Below are positions 8,628 through 18,559 of a DNA stretch of 64,000 bases, in pieces (position 1 is the stretch's first letter; each line of letters starts with the position of its first letter). The position numbers were made by a program, and so were the translations under genes. The DNA lies in NCBI RefSeq assembly GCF_000949385.2, contig NZ_JYKO02000001.1, positions 62,001-126,000 on the forward strand. The letters run 5' to 3'. The stretch comes from Pseudomonas sp. LFM046 (lineage in GTDB: Bacteria; Pseudomonadota; Gammaproteobacteria; Pseudomonadales; Pseudomonadaceae). The notes below the pieces were generated by a model. It did not search any database. It was not told the origin of the DNA and was given only the letters and a program-made list of their open reading frames with translations.

Positions 8628-9791
8628 ATGAGCCTGAACATCTTCTGGTTCCTGCCGACCCACGGCGACGGCCACTACCTCGGCACATCCGAGGGCGCCC
8701 GCGCCGTCGATCACGGCTACCTGCAACAGATCGCCCAGGCCGCCGACCGCCTCGGCTTCGGCGGCGTGCTGATCCCCACCGGACGTTCCTGCGAGGACTC
8801 CTGGCTGGTGGCCGCCTCGTTGATTCCGGTGACTCAGCGCCTGAAGTTCCTCGTCGCGCTGCGCCCCGGGATCATTTCGCCGACCGTGGCCGCGCGTCAG
8901 GCCGCGACCCTGGATCGCCTGTCTGGCGGCCGCGCCCTGTACAACCTGGTGACCGGCGGTGATCCGGACGAGCTGGCCGCCGATGGTCTGCACCTGGACC
9001 ACGCGGAGCGCTACGAAGCTTCGGTGGAATTCACCCGCATCTGGCGCCGCGTGCTGGAGGGCGAGACCGTCGACTACGACGGCAAGCACATCCAGGTGAA
9101 GGGCGCCAAGCTGTTCTACCCGCCGCTGCAGCAGCCGCGTCCGCCGCTGTACTTCGGTGGCTCCTCCGAGGCCGCCCAGGACCTCGCTGCCGAGCAGGTG
9201 GAGCTGTACCTGACCTGGGGCGAGCCGCCGGCTGCGGTGAAGGACAAGATCGAGCAGGTACGCGCCAAGGCTGCCAAGCAGGGTCGCACCGTGCGTTTCG
9301 GCATCCGCCTGCATGTGATCGTGCGGGAAACCAATGAAGCCGCCTGGGCCGCCGCCGACCGCCTGATCGAGAACCTTGACGATGCCACCATCGCCAAGGC
9401 CCAGGCCGCCTTCGCCCGTTTCGATTCCGTGGGCCAGCAGCGCATGGCCGCCTTGCACAACGGCAGGCGTGACCAACTGGAAGTCAGCCCCAACCTCTGG
9501 GCCGGTGTCGGCCTGGTGCGTGGCGGCGCGGGCACCGCCCTCGTGGGCGACGGCCCTACCGTGGCGGCGCGGGTGAAGGAGTACGCCGACCTCGGCATCG
9601 ACACCTTCATTTTCTCCGGCTACCCGCACCTGGAAGAGTCTTACCGGGTCGCCGAGCTGCTGTTCCCGCATCTGGACGTGGCCCGGCCGCGCACCAACGA
9701 CGGCCTGGGCTTTGTCAGCCCCTTCGGCGAGATGGTGGCCAACGAGGCGCTGCCGGAACCCAAGCTGCACACGCTGGCTTCGCAGAGCTGA
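8628..9791 (+). CDS. ssuD: FMNH2-dependent alkanesulfonate monooxygenase SsuD
   Basis: A 387-residue luciferase-like monooxygenase, close to the usual ~380. It starts [22 protein letters not shown], a SsuD hallmark. It oxidises C2-C10 alkanesulfonates to aldehydes plus sulfite using reduced [18 protein letters not shown] (~residues 50-64) and [15 protein letters not shown] (~residues 175-189) are conserved flavin/substrate segments. AAGGAGACCACTCC precedes the ATG. The partner reductase SsuE is not encoded in this window, so FMNH2 must come from elsewhere. Confidence 0.95.
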   Translation: MSLNIFWFLPTHGDGHYLGTSEGARAVDHGYLQQIAQAADRLGFGGVLIPTGRSCEDSWLVAASLIPVTQRLKFLVALRPGIISPTVAARQAATLDRLSGGRALYNLVTGGDPDELAADGLHLDHAERYEASVEFTRIWRRVLEGETVDYDGKHIQVKGAKLFYPPLQQPRPPLYFGGSSEAAQDLAAEQVELYLTWGEPPAAVKDKIEQVRAKAAKQGRTVRFGIRLHVIVRETNEAAWAAADRLIENLDDATIAKAQAAFARFDSVGQQRMAALHNGRRDQLEVSPNLWAGVGLVRGGAGTALVGDGPTVAARVKEYADLGIDTFIFSGYPHLEESYRVAELLFPHLDVARPRTNDGLGFVSPFGEMVANEALPEPKLHTLASQS

Positions 9792-9801
9792 GGGGGCGGG
9801 G

Positions 9802-10587
9802 ATGAAACTCGATTCCATACTCCTGCGCCTGGCGCCCTGGGCCTTGCCCGTGGCGTTGCTGGCGATCTGGCAGGTCGCGGTGGAAGCCGGCCTGCTTTCC
9901 ACCCGCATCCTGCCGGCGCCCAGCGCCGTGCTGGCGGCGGGCTGGGAGCTGCTGTCCAGCGGCGAGATCTGGACCCACCTGGCCATCAGCGGCTGGCGCG
10001 CCGGCATCGGCTTCGCCATCGGCGGCGGGCTGGGCCTCTTGCTGGGCTTCACCACCGGCCTGTCGAAGTGGGGCGAACGCCTGCTCGACAGCTCGGTGCA
10101 GATGATCCGCAACGTGCCGCACCTGGCGCTGATTCCGTTGGTGATCCTGTGGTTTGGCATCGACGAGTCGGCGAAGATCTTTCTGGTCGCCCTCGGCACC
10201 CTCTTCCCCATCTACCTGAACACCTACCACGGCATCCGTAATGTCGACCCGGCGCTGGTGGAGATGGCGCGCAGCTATGGCCTGTCGGGCTTCGCGCTGT
10301 TCCGTCAGGTGATCCTGCCCGGCGCGCTGCCCTCGATCCTGGTGGGCGTGCGCTTCGCCCTCGGCTTCATGTGGCTGACCCTGATCGTCGCGGAGACCAT
10401 CTCCGCAAGCTCCGGCATCGGCTACCTGGCGATGAACGCCCGGGAGTTCCTGCAAACCGATGTAGTGGTGCTGGCGATCCTGCTCTACGCGGTGCTCGGC
10501 AAGCTGGCGGATGTCGCCGCCCGTGGGCTGGAGCGTGTCTGGCTGCGCTGGCACCCGGCCTACCAGGCCAAGGGAGGTGCCGCATGA
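9802..10587 (+). CDS. ssuC: Sulfonate ABC transporter permease SsuC
   Basis: A 261-residue inner-membrane permease homologous to TauC. The ATG at 9802 is ten bases after the ssuD stop with GGGGCGGGG before it; the open frame extends upstream but only over ssuD. The EAA-type loop is [34 protein letters not shown]. Its stop overlaps the ssuB ATG. Together with SsuA and SsuB it imports aliphatic sulfonates. Confidence 0.92.
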   Translation: MKLDSILLRLAPWALPVALLAIWQVAVEAGLLSTRILPAPSAVLAAGWELLSSGEIWTHLAISGWRAGIGFAIGGGLGLLLGFTTGLSKWGERLLDSSVQMIRNVPHLALIPLVILWFGIDESAKIFLVALGTLFPIYLNTYHGIRNVDPALVEMARSYGLSGFALFRQVILPGALPSILVGVRFALGFMWLTLIVAETISASSGIGYLAMNAREFLQTDVVVLAILLYAVLGKLADVAARGLERVWLRWHPAYQAKGGAA

Positions 10588-11396
10588 CCGCCGCCCTGCA
10601 ATTGCTACCGCGCGTCCGGCAGGGCACTCCCCTCGTCCTGCGTGGCCTCGGCAAGTCCTTCGGTGGGCGCGAGGTGCTCAAGGGTATCGACCTGTCTATC
10701 CCGGCCGGCCAGTTCGTCGCCGTGGTGGGCCGCAGCGGCTGCGGCAAGAGCACCCTGCTGCGCCTGTTGGCCGGTCTGGACAAGCCAAGCCGTGGTGACC
10801 TGCTGGCCGGCTCGGCGCCCCTGGAAGAGGCCCGCGAGGACACCCGGCTGATGTTCCAGGATTCGCGCCTGCTGCCCTGGAAGCGGGTGATCGACAACGT
10901 TGGTCTGGGCCTGTCCGGCGACTGGCGTGTCCGTGCGCTGGAGGCTCTGGACGCGGTTGGCCTGGCCGACCGTGCCAACGAGTGGCCAGCGGCGCTGTCC
11001 GGCGGGCAGAAGCAACGCGTGGCCCTGGCCCGCGCGCTGATCCACCAGCCGCGCCTGTTGCTGCTGGACGAACCCCTGGGGGCCCTGGATGCCCTCACCC
11101 GTATCGAGATGCAGCAGTTGATCGAACGGCTCTGGCAGCAGCACGGCTTCACCGTGTTGCTGGTGACCCATGACGTGAACGAGGCGGTGGCCGTGGCCGA
11201 TCGGGTGATCCTGATCGAGGACGGTGCCGTCGGCCTGGACCTGCCGGTGGGGCTGTCGCGGCCCCGTGCCCGCGCCTCGGCTCACCTGGCCGCCCTGGAG
11301 GCCGAAGTGCTGGATCGTGTGCTGGCGCTGCCAGCCGCGCCGCCACAACCCGAACCTGTTTCACCCCTGCCCACGCAGTTGCGCTGGGCGCTCTGA
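10584..11396 (+). CDS. ssuB: Sulfonate ABC transporter ATP-binding protein SsuB
   Basis: A 270-residue ABC ATPase with Walker [11 protein letters not shown]-loop [10 protein letters not shown], signature LSGGQKQR and Walker [12 protein letters not shown]. The ATG at 10584 (AGGGAGGTGCCGC before it) overlaps the ssuC stop by four bases. The C-terminal ~45 residues, beyond the nucleotide-binding core, are Pro/Ala rich, as in other Pseudomonas SsuB. It energises SsuC. Confidence 0.93.
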   Translation: MTAALQLLPRVRQGTPLVLRGLGKSFGGREVLKGIDLSIPAGQFVAVVGRSGCGKSTLLRLLAGLDKPSRGDLLAGSAPLEEAREDTRLMFQDSRLLPWKRVIDNVGLGLSGDWRVRALEALDAVGLADRANEWPAALSGGQKQRVALARALIHQPRLLLLDEPLGALDALTRIEMQQLIERLWQQHGFTVLLVTHDVNEAVAVADRVILIEDGAVGLDLPVGLSRPRARASAHLAALEAEVLDRVLALPAAPPQPEPVSPLPTQLRWAL

Positions 11397-11432
11397 ACCG
11401 CACCTCAATCCCCGAGCAAAGGAAGAACCACC

Positions 11433-11648
11433 ATGACCATCAAAGCCATCAACGTCCGCAACCAGTTCAAAGGCACCATCAAGGAAATCATCGAGGGCCC
11501 GGTGCTCTCCGAGATCGACGTGCAGACCGCCGCCGGCGTCGTCACCTCTGTCATCACCACCCGCTCCGTGCGTGAGCTGGAGCTGGGCGTGGGGTCGGAG
11601 GTGATCGCCTTCGTGAAGTCCACGGAGGTGTCGATCGCGAAGCTGTGA
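11433..11648 (+). CDS. ssuF: TOBE-domain molybdopterin-binding-like protein SsuF
   Basis: A 71-residue protein consisting of a single TOBE/Mop domain (NQFKGTIKEIIEGPVLSEIDVQTAAGVVTSVIT...EVIAFVKSTEVSIAKL). This is the small Mop-like SsuF that ends ssu operons in Pseudomonas and is reported to be needed for sulfonate growth in P. putida. The gene follows ssuB by 36 bp with AAAGGAAGAACC before the ATG. The ligand (molybdate-like oxyanion) is inferred from the fold. Confidence 0.88.
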   Translation: MTIKAINVRNQFKGTIKEIIEGPVLSEIDVQTAAGVVTSVITTRSVRELELGVGSEVIAFVKSTEVSIAKL

Positions 11649-11698
11649 GGCAGCGGATCCGTTGCTCCTACAAAATCGACAATGCCCACCCCAAAAAG

Positions 11699-11724
11699 CG
11701 AACCCCCGCACGTGCGGGGGTTCG
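11699..11724. terminator. Bidirectional terminator between ssuF and aguA
   Basis: CGAACCCCCGCAC and its complement form a 13-bp-arm hairpin (26 bp, perfect). TTTT follows on the plus strand and CTTTTT on the minus strand, so it can end both the ssu transcript and the converging aguBA transcript. Confidence 0.88.
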
Positions 11725-11741
11725 TTTTATCCGGCGTTCGC

Positions 11742-12848
11742 TCAGCGCTTCTGCGGCGCCGGCTGCTGCTGGGTGATGCAGTGGATGTTGCCGCCGCCGA
11801 GAAGGATCTCGCGGCCCGGCACCATCACCACTTCATGCTGCGGGAAGACGCGCTTGAGGATGGCTTCGGCGGTGGCGTCCTTCGCGTCGTCGAACTTCGG
11901 CGCGACGATGCCGCCGTTGACGATCAGGAAGTTGACGTAGGAACCGGCCAGGCGGATCGAGGGATCGCGCTCCTGGGTGCCTTCCACCAGGTCCACACCC
12001 GCGCATTCTTCCTCGGTGGCGTAGATCGGGCCGGGGATCGGCATCTTGTGCACCACCAGCTGGCGGCCCTTGGCGTCACGGGCGCTTTCCAGCACCTTCA
12101 TGGCCGCCTGGCAGCGCGGGAAGTTCGGGTCCTGCGGGTCGTCGGTCCAGGCCAGCAGCACTTCACCCGGGCGCACGTAGCAGCAGAAGTTATCCACATG
12201 GCCGTCGGTCTCGTCGTTGTAGAGGCCGTCCGGCAGCCAGATCACGGTTTCCACCGCCAGTTGCTCGCGCAGCATCTCTTCGATCTGCTCGCGGGTCAGG
12301 TGCGGGTTGCGATTGCGGTTGAGCAGGCATTCTTCGGTGGTGATCAGGGTGCCTTCGCCATCCACGTGGATGGAGCCGCCTTCCAGCACGAAGCCTTCGG
12401 TGCGGTAGCGCTTGTTGCCTTCGATCTCGAGGATCTTGCGGGCCACCTGGTCGTCACGGTTCCAGGGGAAGTAGAGGCCGCCGTCGAATCCGCCCCAGGC
12501 GTTGAAGGTCCAGTCCACGCCGCGCACGTCGCCCTGGTCGTTGATCACGAAGGTCGGGCCGGTGTCACGGACCCAGGCGTCGTCGTTGGAGATTTCCACC
12601 ACACGGATGTTCGGCTCGTCGAGGCGCGCGCGGGCGTTCTCGTACTGGGCGGCGGAGACGCAGACGGTCACCGGCTCGAAGCGTGCGATGGCCTTGGCCA
12701 CGGCGGTGAACGCAGCCTGTGCGGGCTTGCCACCCAGGCGCCAGTTGTCGGGACGCTCGGGCCAGACCATCCAGGTGCGGGTATGGGGTTCCCACTCGGC
12801 TGGCATGCGGAAGCCGTCGTCGCGGGGGAGGCTGTTCAGTGTGTTCAT
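11742..12848 (-). CDS. aguA: Agmatine deiminase AguA
   Basis: A 368-residue enzyme of the guanidino-group-modifying (PAD-like) superfamily that converts agmatine to N-carbamoylputrescine and ammonia. Visible motifs are [18 protein letters not shown] near the start, the substrate-binding [11 protein letters not shown], and the catalytic cysteine in [13 protein letters not shown] near the C-terminus. The ATG at 12848 gives the family length; the frame opens 20 codons further upstream but without support. It follows aguB in an aguBA operon, separated by a strong hairpin. Confidence 0.95.
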   Translation of the reverse strand: MNTLNSLPRDDGFRMPAEWEPHTRTWMVWPERPDNWRLGGKPAQAAFTAVAKAIARFEPVTVCVSAAQYENARARLDEPNIRVVEISNDDAWVRDTGPTFVINDQGDVRGVDWTFNAWGGFDGGLYFPWNRDDQVARKILEIEGNKRYRTEGFVLEGGSIHVDGEGTLITTEECLLNRNRNPHLTREQIEEMLREQLAVETVIWLPDGLYNDETDGHVDNFCCYVRPGEVLLAWTDDPQDPNFPRCQAAMKVLESARDAKGRQLVVHKMPIPGPIYATEEECAGVDLVEGTQERDPSIRLAGSYVNFLIVNGGIVAPKFDDAKDATAEAILKRVFPQHEVVMVPGREILLGGGNIHCITQQQPAPQKR

Positions 12849-12872
12849 CGATCCACCATTGGTATGAAAGGC

Positions 12873-12922
12873 CAGGGGCCAGCCCGCTGGCGAACAGTGC
12901 ATCGCCAACGGGCTGGCCCCTG
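12873..12922. repeat. Strong intercistronic hairpin between aguB and aguA
   Basis: Two 21-bp arms (CAGGGGCCAGCCCG... and ...CGGGCTGGCCCCTG) pair with a single mismatch around an 8-base loop. No T-tract follows on the minus strand, and aguA starts 24 bases later. It is probably an mRNA-stability or processing element, or a REP-type insertion, rather than a terminator. Confidence 0.75.
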
Positions 12923-12932
12923 TATTCGGGCA

Positions 12933-13811
<879 letters not shown>

Positions 13812-13983
13812 GAAGACACCTCGTCGGGACGTTTTTGGACCGGTTGCCGGATATCTATCGGCAACTGGGGCATTTCCGTGCCGGCGGGGTGTGGGCCGCC
13901 GTGCGGATGACGACTTTATAATCGATAAAAATCCGCTTTGGAAGCGTGATTTCTCTATCGGAGCGCGTTTGCTGATTTATTTG

Positions 13984-13997
13984 CCGATAAATATCGG
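13984..13997. promoter_or_regulatory. Candidate AguR operator (CCGAT/ATCGG inverted repeats)
   Basis: CCGATAAATATCGG is an inverted repeat in the aguB promoter region (13812-14009). Related half-sites recur nearby: CTATCGG near 13853 and 13955, ATCGATAAAAATCCG near 13920, and TATATCGG at ~14000. Clustering of this motif between aguR and aguB suggests TetR-type autoregulation and repression of aguBA by AguR. This is inference from position. Confidence 0.5.
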
Positions 13998-14009
13998 ATT
14001 TATATCGGC

Positions 14010-14654
14010 TCAGATTTCCCGGGCTGCGGCCCGTCTTGGCAGGAAGGGCGGCAGGTAGAGTCCGAGGTAGGCATCGAAGACGCGCATGCCTTCTTCGGCC
14101 AGGCGCGGGGTGATTTCGCCGTGGAGTTGTACCGAACGGGCGTAGACGCGGTCGCCCAGTTCCATGGCCAGGGCGAAGACGTCGACATCGTCGGGCAGCG
14201 TCGGCAGCTCGAAGTGGCGTTCGAAGAGCGCGTGCATCAGGCGGCCCAGTTCGATGTCGTGCTGGCGGTCGGCCTGGGTGACTTCGGTGAGGCCGTGCTG
14301 GGCGAGGATCAGCTGGCGCGCCGCGGCATCGCCGGCGTAGATCGAGAGCATGCGCTCTTCCACCACGCGCGAGAGGTCGTGCCAGTGGCGCAAGCTGTCG
14401 TGGGCGATGGGCTGTAGCAGGCAGGCGCGGAAGGCGGCGTGGACGTCGCTGGTCAGGGCTTCGAGGATCGCGGGGACGCTGGCGAAGAAGTGGTAGACGG
14501 AGGAGGGCGGCATCTCCGCGCGCTCGGCCACGCTGTAGATGGACAGGTTGGCCACGCCCTGTTCGGCCAGCAAGGCGCGGGCGGCATCGAGGATGCCGGC
14601 GATGCGCAGCTGGCTGCTGGCGCGCGGCTTTCGGGCAGTGGCGGGACGCGGCAT
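14010..14654 (-). CDS. aguR: TetR-family regulator, AguR-like
   Basis: A 214-residue TetR-type regulator. The N-terminal helix-turn-helix is visible at about residues 15-60 (RIAGILDAARALLAEQGVANLSIYSVAERAEMPPSSVYHFF). The remainder is a helical ligand-binding domain. It lies immediately upstream of aguBA in the same orientation, the arrangement known for aguR, whose repression is relieved by agmatine or N-carbamoylputrescine. The symbol rests on that context. Confidence 0.85.
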   Translation of the reverse strand: MPRPATARKPRASSQLRIAGILDAARALLAEQGVANLSIYSVAERAEMPPSSVYHFFASVPAILEALTSDVHAAFRACLLQPIAHDSLRHWHDLSRVVEERMLSIYAGDAAARQLILAQHGLTEVTQADRQHDIELGRLMHALFERHFELPTLPDDVDVFALAMELGDRVYARSVQLHGEITPRLAEEGMRVFDAYLGLYLPPFLPRRAAAREI

Positions 14655-14722
14655 GGGAGGCTCCTTTCCGTAGAGCCGCTATTGGAATCCAGGCGACCGG
14701 TCAGGAGCAAGGGATACGGCTC

Positions 14723-14786
14723 GTAGGGTGTGCCGTGCGCACCAGAACGCTTGCGCAGGAGTTCCGGTGCGCGCAGCGCACCCTAC
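14723..14786. repeat. 64-bp GTAGGG-ended palindromic element, copy 2
   Basis: This is the reverse-complement sibling of 1207-1270: same 64-bp length and the same 20-bp arm beginning GTAGGGTGCGCTGCGCGCAC. It abuts the TGA stop (14790) of the polyamine-binding-protein gene and lies upstream of aguR. Confidence 0.85.
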
Positions 14787-14789
14787 GGG

Positions 14790-15848
14790 TCATTTCCCTT
14801 CGCGAAATGCTTTCCAGACTTCATCACGGGTGGCGCTGAGCTTGTCTGGCACGGGCTCGACGGGGAACAGCCGGCGCTTGGTGTCCTTGTCCGGGTAGAG
14901 GCCGGGCTGGTTGCGCAGGGCGTCGTCCAGGTACTGGCGGGCGTCGGCATTGCCACTGGGGTAGAGGGTGGCGCTGGTGATCCTGGCCGCGACCTGGGGG
15001 CGCAGCATGAAGTCGATGAAGCGGTGGGCGAGGTCCGCTCGCTTGGCGCTGGTGGGAATCGTCAGGTTGTCGATGAAGACCACCGAGCCTTCGTCCGGGA
15101 CCATGAAGGTGACTGGTTGGCCGGCCGCGGCGGCGTTCAGCGCGTCACCGACCCAGGCCATGGCGACGCAGAGCTTGCCGGCATTGAGGTCGCCAATGTA
15201 GCGCTCGCTGTCGACATAGCGCAGATGCGGGCGCAGGGCGCTGAGGGTTTCGGCGCTGCGCTTGAGGCGGCTCGGGGCGCTGCGGGCGAGGTTGCGGCCC
15301 TGGAAGTTGAGCAGCACGGCCAGGGTCTCGTCCGGGGCATCCAGCAGGCTGATGCCGCACTGGCCGAGGCGGGCGCTCTGATCGGCGTCGAACAGCAGGC
15401 TCCAGCTGTGGGGCAGGGGGCCGCCGAAGGCCTTTTCCGCCTGCGGGGTGTTCACCGCCAGGCCGACGGCGCCCCAGAGGTAGGGCACGGCGTGCTGGTT
15501 GTTCGGGTCCATCGCGGCGAGCTTGCTCAGCAACTGCTTGTCCAGGTGCTGGCGATTGGGCAACTGGGCGAAGTCCAGGGGCTGCAGGCGGCCTTCCTTG
15601 ATCAGCCGGGGCAGGTCGTTGTGGGAGGGCACCGCGATGTCGATGGGCTCGCCGCTGGCGAGGGCTTTGTCCAGTTCATCGGCGCTTCTGAAAGTGTGGT
15701 ACTCGACCTTGATGCCGGTTTCCTTCTGGAAATCCTCCAGCACCTGCGGGGCGATGTAGTCATTCCAGTTGTAGACACGGATCAGGTCTTCGGCCTGGGC
15801 CAGCGCGGGAAGCAATGCGAACAACAGCGGGGCGAGCAAGCGGGGCAT
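14790..15848 (-). CDS. Periplasmic polyamine-binding protein (PotF/SpuD family)
   Basis: A 352-residue binding protein with signal peptide (PRLLAPLLFALLPALAQA) followed by [29 protein letters not shown], the diagnostic polyamine-binding start. The later VAMAWVGDALNAAA stretch corresponds to the ligand-pocket loop of PotF. It is more divergent than SpuD and SpuE downstream and has no permease of its own, so it may feed the SpuFGH transporter or act as a sensor. It corresponds by position to the protein next to aguR in P. aeruginosa. Confidence 0.88.
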   Translation of the reverse strand: MPRLLAPLLFALLPALAQAEDLIRVYNWNDYIAPQVLEDFQKETGIKVEYHTFRSADELDKALASGEPIDIAVPSHNDLPRLIKEGRLQPLDFAQLPNRQHLDKQLLSKLAAMDPNNQHAVPYLWGAVGLAVNTPQAEKAFGGPLPHSWSLLFDADQSARLGQCGISLLDAPDETLAVLLNFQGRNLARSAPSRLKRSAETLSALRPHLRYVDSERYIGDLNAGKLCVAMAWVGDALNAAAAGQPVTFMVPDEGSVVFIDNLTIPTSAKRADLAHRFIDFMLRPQVAARITSATLYPSGNADARQYLDDALRNQPGLYPDKDTKRRLFPVEPVPDKLSATRDEVWKAFREGK

Positions 15849-15962
15849 GACGTCCTCCCTGATAGAGCATGCGGGTTCTGGTTGTTATGGCGTTCGGGTG
15901 CAGCAAGGCGCCGCCGGGCGGGGTACCCGCTGCGCCGGGGTGTTGCAAAGGGTTCAGATGCG

Positions 15963-15990
15963 ACAACGCCGGCCCAGGGGCCGGCGTTGT
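15963..15990 (-). terminator. Hairpin after spuI
   Basis: ACAACGCCGGCC and GGCCGGCGTTGT form a GC-rich 12-bp stem just past the spuI stop. The T-tract is poor, so termination would be weak, or the hairpin may only protect the 3' end. Confidence 0.5.
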
Positions 15991-15998
15991 GGACTCGC

Positions 15999-17384
15999 TT
16001 ACACGGTATGCAGGTACCAGTTGTACTCGAGGTCGGAGATGGAGTGTTCGAACTCCTCCAGCTCGCTTTCCTTACAGGCGACGAAGATGTCGATGTAGTC
16101 CGGGCTGATGTACTTGTTCAGAACTTCGTTGTCGTCCAGCTCGCGCAGGGCATCGCGCAGGTTGTTCGGCAGGCTCTGTTCCAACTGTTCGTAGGCGTTG
16201 CCTTCGATGGGCGTACTCGGCTCGATCTTGTTGGTCAGGCCGTGGTGAATGCCCGCCAGGATCGCCGACATCATCAGGTAGGGGTTGGCATCGGCGCCGG
16301 CCACACGGTGCTCGATGCGCACGGCGTCCGGGCTGCCGGTGGGCACGCGAACGGCCACGGTGCGGTTGTCCAGGCCCCAGCTCGGTGCGTTCGGTACGTA
16401 GAACTGCGCGCCGAAACGGCGGTAGGAGTTCACGTTCGGGCAGAGGAAGCCCATGGACGCGGGCATGGTCTCGAGCACACCGCCGACCGCATGACGAAGG
16501 GCGGCGTTCTGCTCGGGATCATCGGCAGCGAAGATGTTCTTGCCTGTCTTCTTGTCGATCAGCGAGATGTGTACGTGCAGGCCGTTACCCGCCTGGCCCG
16601 GGTAGGGCTTGGCCATGAAGGTAGTGTCCATTTCATGGTCGTAGGCGATGTTCTTGATCAGCCGCTTGAGCAGGACCGCGTAGTCGCACGCCTTGAGGGC
16701 GTCTTCCACGTGGTGGAGGTTGACCTCGAACTGGGCCGGGGCGCTTTCCTTGACGATGGCGTCGGCCGGGATGCCCTGGACCTTGGCGCCTTCGAGGATG
16801 TCCTGCAGGCAGTCGGCATACTCGTCCAGGTCGTCGATCAGGTAGACCTGGGTGGATTGCGGACGCTTGCCGGAGATCGGGGAGCGCGGCGGCTGCGGAC
16901 GGCCGTTAATGTTCTCCTGGTCGATCAGGTAGAACTCCAGTTCGAAGGCGGCGCAGATGGTCAGGCCGAGTTCGTCGAATTTCTCCACTACACGACGCAA
17001 CACTTCACGCGGGTCGGCGAAGAAGGGTTCGCCTTCGCCTTCGACCTCGTGCATGGTCATCAGCAGCTGCGCGGTCGGGCGCTTCTGCCAGGGTTCGTCG
17101 CTCAGGGTGTCGGGGATGGGATAGCAGATGCGGTCTGCGTCGCCGATGTCCAGGCCGAGGCCGGTGCTTTCGACGGTGGAGCCGTTGATATCGAGCGCGA
17201 AGATCGAAGCGGGGAGGTTGATGCCTTTCTCGTAGACTTTGGTCAGGCTGGCGCGTTCGATCCGCTTGCCTCGAACCACTCCATTCATATCCGCAATCAA
17301 CAGGTCGACGAACTGGACCTCAGGATGTTCCTTAAGGAATTCGTTCGCTTCTTGAAGCTGAACGGCACGCGGGGGTACCGACAT
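15999..17384 (-). CDS. spuI: Gamma-glutamylpolyamine synthetase SpuI (GlnA-like)
   Basis: A 461-residue glutamine-synthetase-family protein. ATP-dependent ligation of glutamate to putrescine or other amines starts the gamma-glutamylation route. Conserved GS elements are seen: the beta-grasp start (FVDLLIADMNGVVRGKRI), NLHHVEDAL, the ATP-site stretch ending GNGLHVHISL, and NRTVAVRVP. It is divergent from spuA across a 278-bp gap and is followed by the polyamine-binding-protein gene. The substrate among the Spu/Pau GS paralogues cannot be read from sequence. Confidence 0.88.
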   Translation of the reverse strand: MSVPPRAVQLQEANEFLKEHPEVQFVDLLIADMNGVVRGKRIERASLTKVYEKGINLPASIFALDINGSTVESTGLGLDIGDADRICYPIPDTLSDEPWQKRPTAQLLMTMHEVEGEGEPFFADPREVLRRVVEKFDELGLTICAAFELEFYLIDQENINGRPQPPRSPISGKRPQSTQVYLIDDLDEYADCLQDILEGAKVQGIPADAIVKESAPAQFEVNLHHVEDALKACDYAVLLKRLIKNIAYDHEMDTTFMAKPYPGQAGNGLHVHISLIDKKTGKNIFAADDPEQNAALRHAVGGVLETMPASMGFLCPNVNSYRRFGAQFYVPNAPSWGLDNRTVAVRVPTGSPDAVRIEHRVAGADANPYLMMSAILAGIHHGLTNKIEPSTPIEGNAYEQLEQSLPNNLRDALRELDDNEVLNKYISPDYIDIFVACKESELEEFEHSISDLEYNWYLHTV

Positions 17385-17479
17385 GATGCAACACCTTTTT
17401 TGTTAAAAATATCAATCACGCTCTATCTAAGGTGTGAGTCAATCTGAATCACCCTTGGATGTCAAGCGAGCCCCATTTT

Positions 17480-17514
17480 GCCCCAAAATTGGTCTCGATG
17501 GCCAGTTTTGGGGC
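17480..17514. promoter_or_regulatory. Inverted repeat in the spuI/spuA divergent region
   Basis: GCCCCAAAATTGG and CCAGTTTTGGGGC are imperfect 13-bp arms around a 9-bp centre, midway between the divergent spuI and spuA starts; a further GCCCCATTTTG copy lies just before. A polyamine-responsive repressor site is plausible. The whole gap is 17385-17662, and AT-rich promoter-like sequence (GTGTAATAAAATG) lies near 17596. Confidence 0.5.
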
Positions 17515-17662
17515 GTTTCAGGGCACCCGGACCACTCTGCAAACCATGCCAGGCGCGGTGCTCAGCGGGGCGTGTTCAATTTTTTACAGCCCTATTGTGT
17601 AATAAAATGAACAACGCTAAGCTCGGCCGAAACCCATAACAGACAAATAAAACGGGTGTCTC

Positions 17663-18415
17663 ATGTCTCGCCTGCCGTTGATCGGCGTAACCGCTTGCAC
17701 CAGAGAGCTTGGTCCTCAGACTTATCATATAGCGGGTGACAAGTATCTTCGTGCGGTGGCGGTCGGAGCTGGTGGTATTCCGCTGGTGATTCCGGCCCTG
17801 GCTGAACTGATGGATCAATCGACTCTCCTGGCTAGCCTGGACGGTCTCCTCTTTACCGGCTCCCCTTCCAATGTGGAGCCCCATCATTATCAAGGCCCCG
17901 CTTCCGCGCCCGGCACCCGCCACGATCCCCGGCGTGACCACACCACCTTGCCGCTGGTCCGCGCGGCCGTGGCCGCCGGCATCCCGGTCCTGGGTATCTG
18001 CCGCGGCTTTCAGGAAATGAACGTGGCCTTTGGCGGCACCCTGCACCAGCGCGTGCATGAGATAGAAGGATTCATGGACCACCGCGAGCCGGCCAACGAG
18101 CCCCTCGAGGTGCAATACGCGCCCCGCCACCTGCTGAAGGTGCAGCCGGGCGGCGTGCTCGACGGCATCGGCTTGCCGTCCGAGATTCAAGTCAACTCCA
18201 TTCATGGCCAGGGCGTTGAACGTCTGGCGCCGGGCCTGCGTGTAGAGGCTCTGGCGCCCGATGGGTTGGTCGAGGCCGTTTCGGTCGAAGGCGCCAAGAG
18301 CTTTGCCTTAGGTGTGCAATGGCACCCCGAGTGGCAAGTGCAGACCAACCCAAACTATCTCGCCATCTTCCAGGCCTTTGGTGAGGCTTGCAGGGAGAAG
18401 GCGGGGCAACGCTGA
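17663..18415 (+). CDS. spuA: Gamma-glutamyl-GABA hydrolase SpuA (class I glutamine amidotransferase)
   Basis: A 250-residue class I GATase-like hydrolase (PuuD family). The nucleophile cysteine is in VLGICRGFQEMN (~residue 113) and the catalytic His-Glu in VQWHPEWQ. It releases glutamate from gamma-glutamyl intermediates at the end of polyamine degradation. It heads the plus-strand spuABCDEFGH series, with a divergent promoter shared with spuI, and is 144 bp before spuB. Confidence 0.92.
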   Translation: MSRLPLIGVTACTRELGPQTYHIAGDKYLRAVAVGAGGIPLVIPALAELMDQSTLLASLDGLLFTGSPSNVEPHHYQGPASAPGTRHDPRRDHTTLPLVRAAVAAGIPVLGICRGFQEMNVAFGGTLHQRVHEIEGFMDHREPANEPLEVQYAPRHLLKVQPGGVLDGIGLPSEIQVNSIHGQGVERLAPGLRVEALAPDGLVEAVSVEGAKSFALGVQWHPEWQVQTNPNYLAIFQAFGEACREKAGQR

Positions 18416-18559
18416 GCGGGAGACCTTTCTTCAGGAAACCAACGAAGTTGCTGCGACGCGGAGTTCGGACTGTACTTTCCGCGGGCGGCTGGCTCGTAGT
18501 ACGTGATGGGTACAAACCTGCAGAAGCCTCCTCGTGAAGCTCTAAACCCTGAGGTCTTT

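Noticed and set aside
8475-10211. A 578-codon minus-strand open frame across ssuD and ssuC
   Set aside because: It is antisense to two certain genes and low in complexity, with no start context.
14730-17447. A 905-codon plus-strand open frame, antisense to the polyamine-binding-protein and spuI genes
   Set aside because: Its composition is that of the opposite-strand wobble frame of high-GC genes (long Gly/Val/Gln-rich runs, no domain), and both strands' positions are fully explained by well-recognised genes.
17576-18205. A 209-codon minus-strand frame in the spuI/spuA gap and spuA
   Set aside because: Most of it is antisense to spuA, and the part in the gap has no coding signature.
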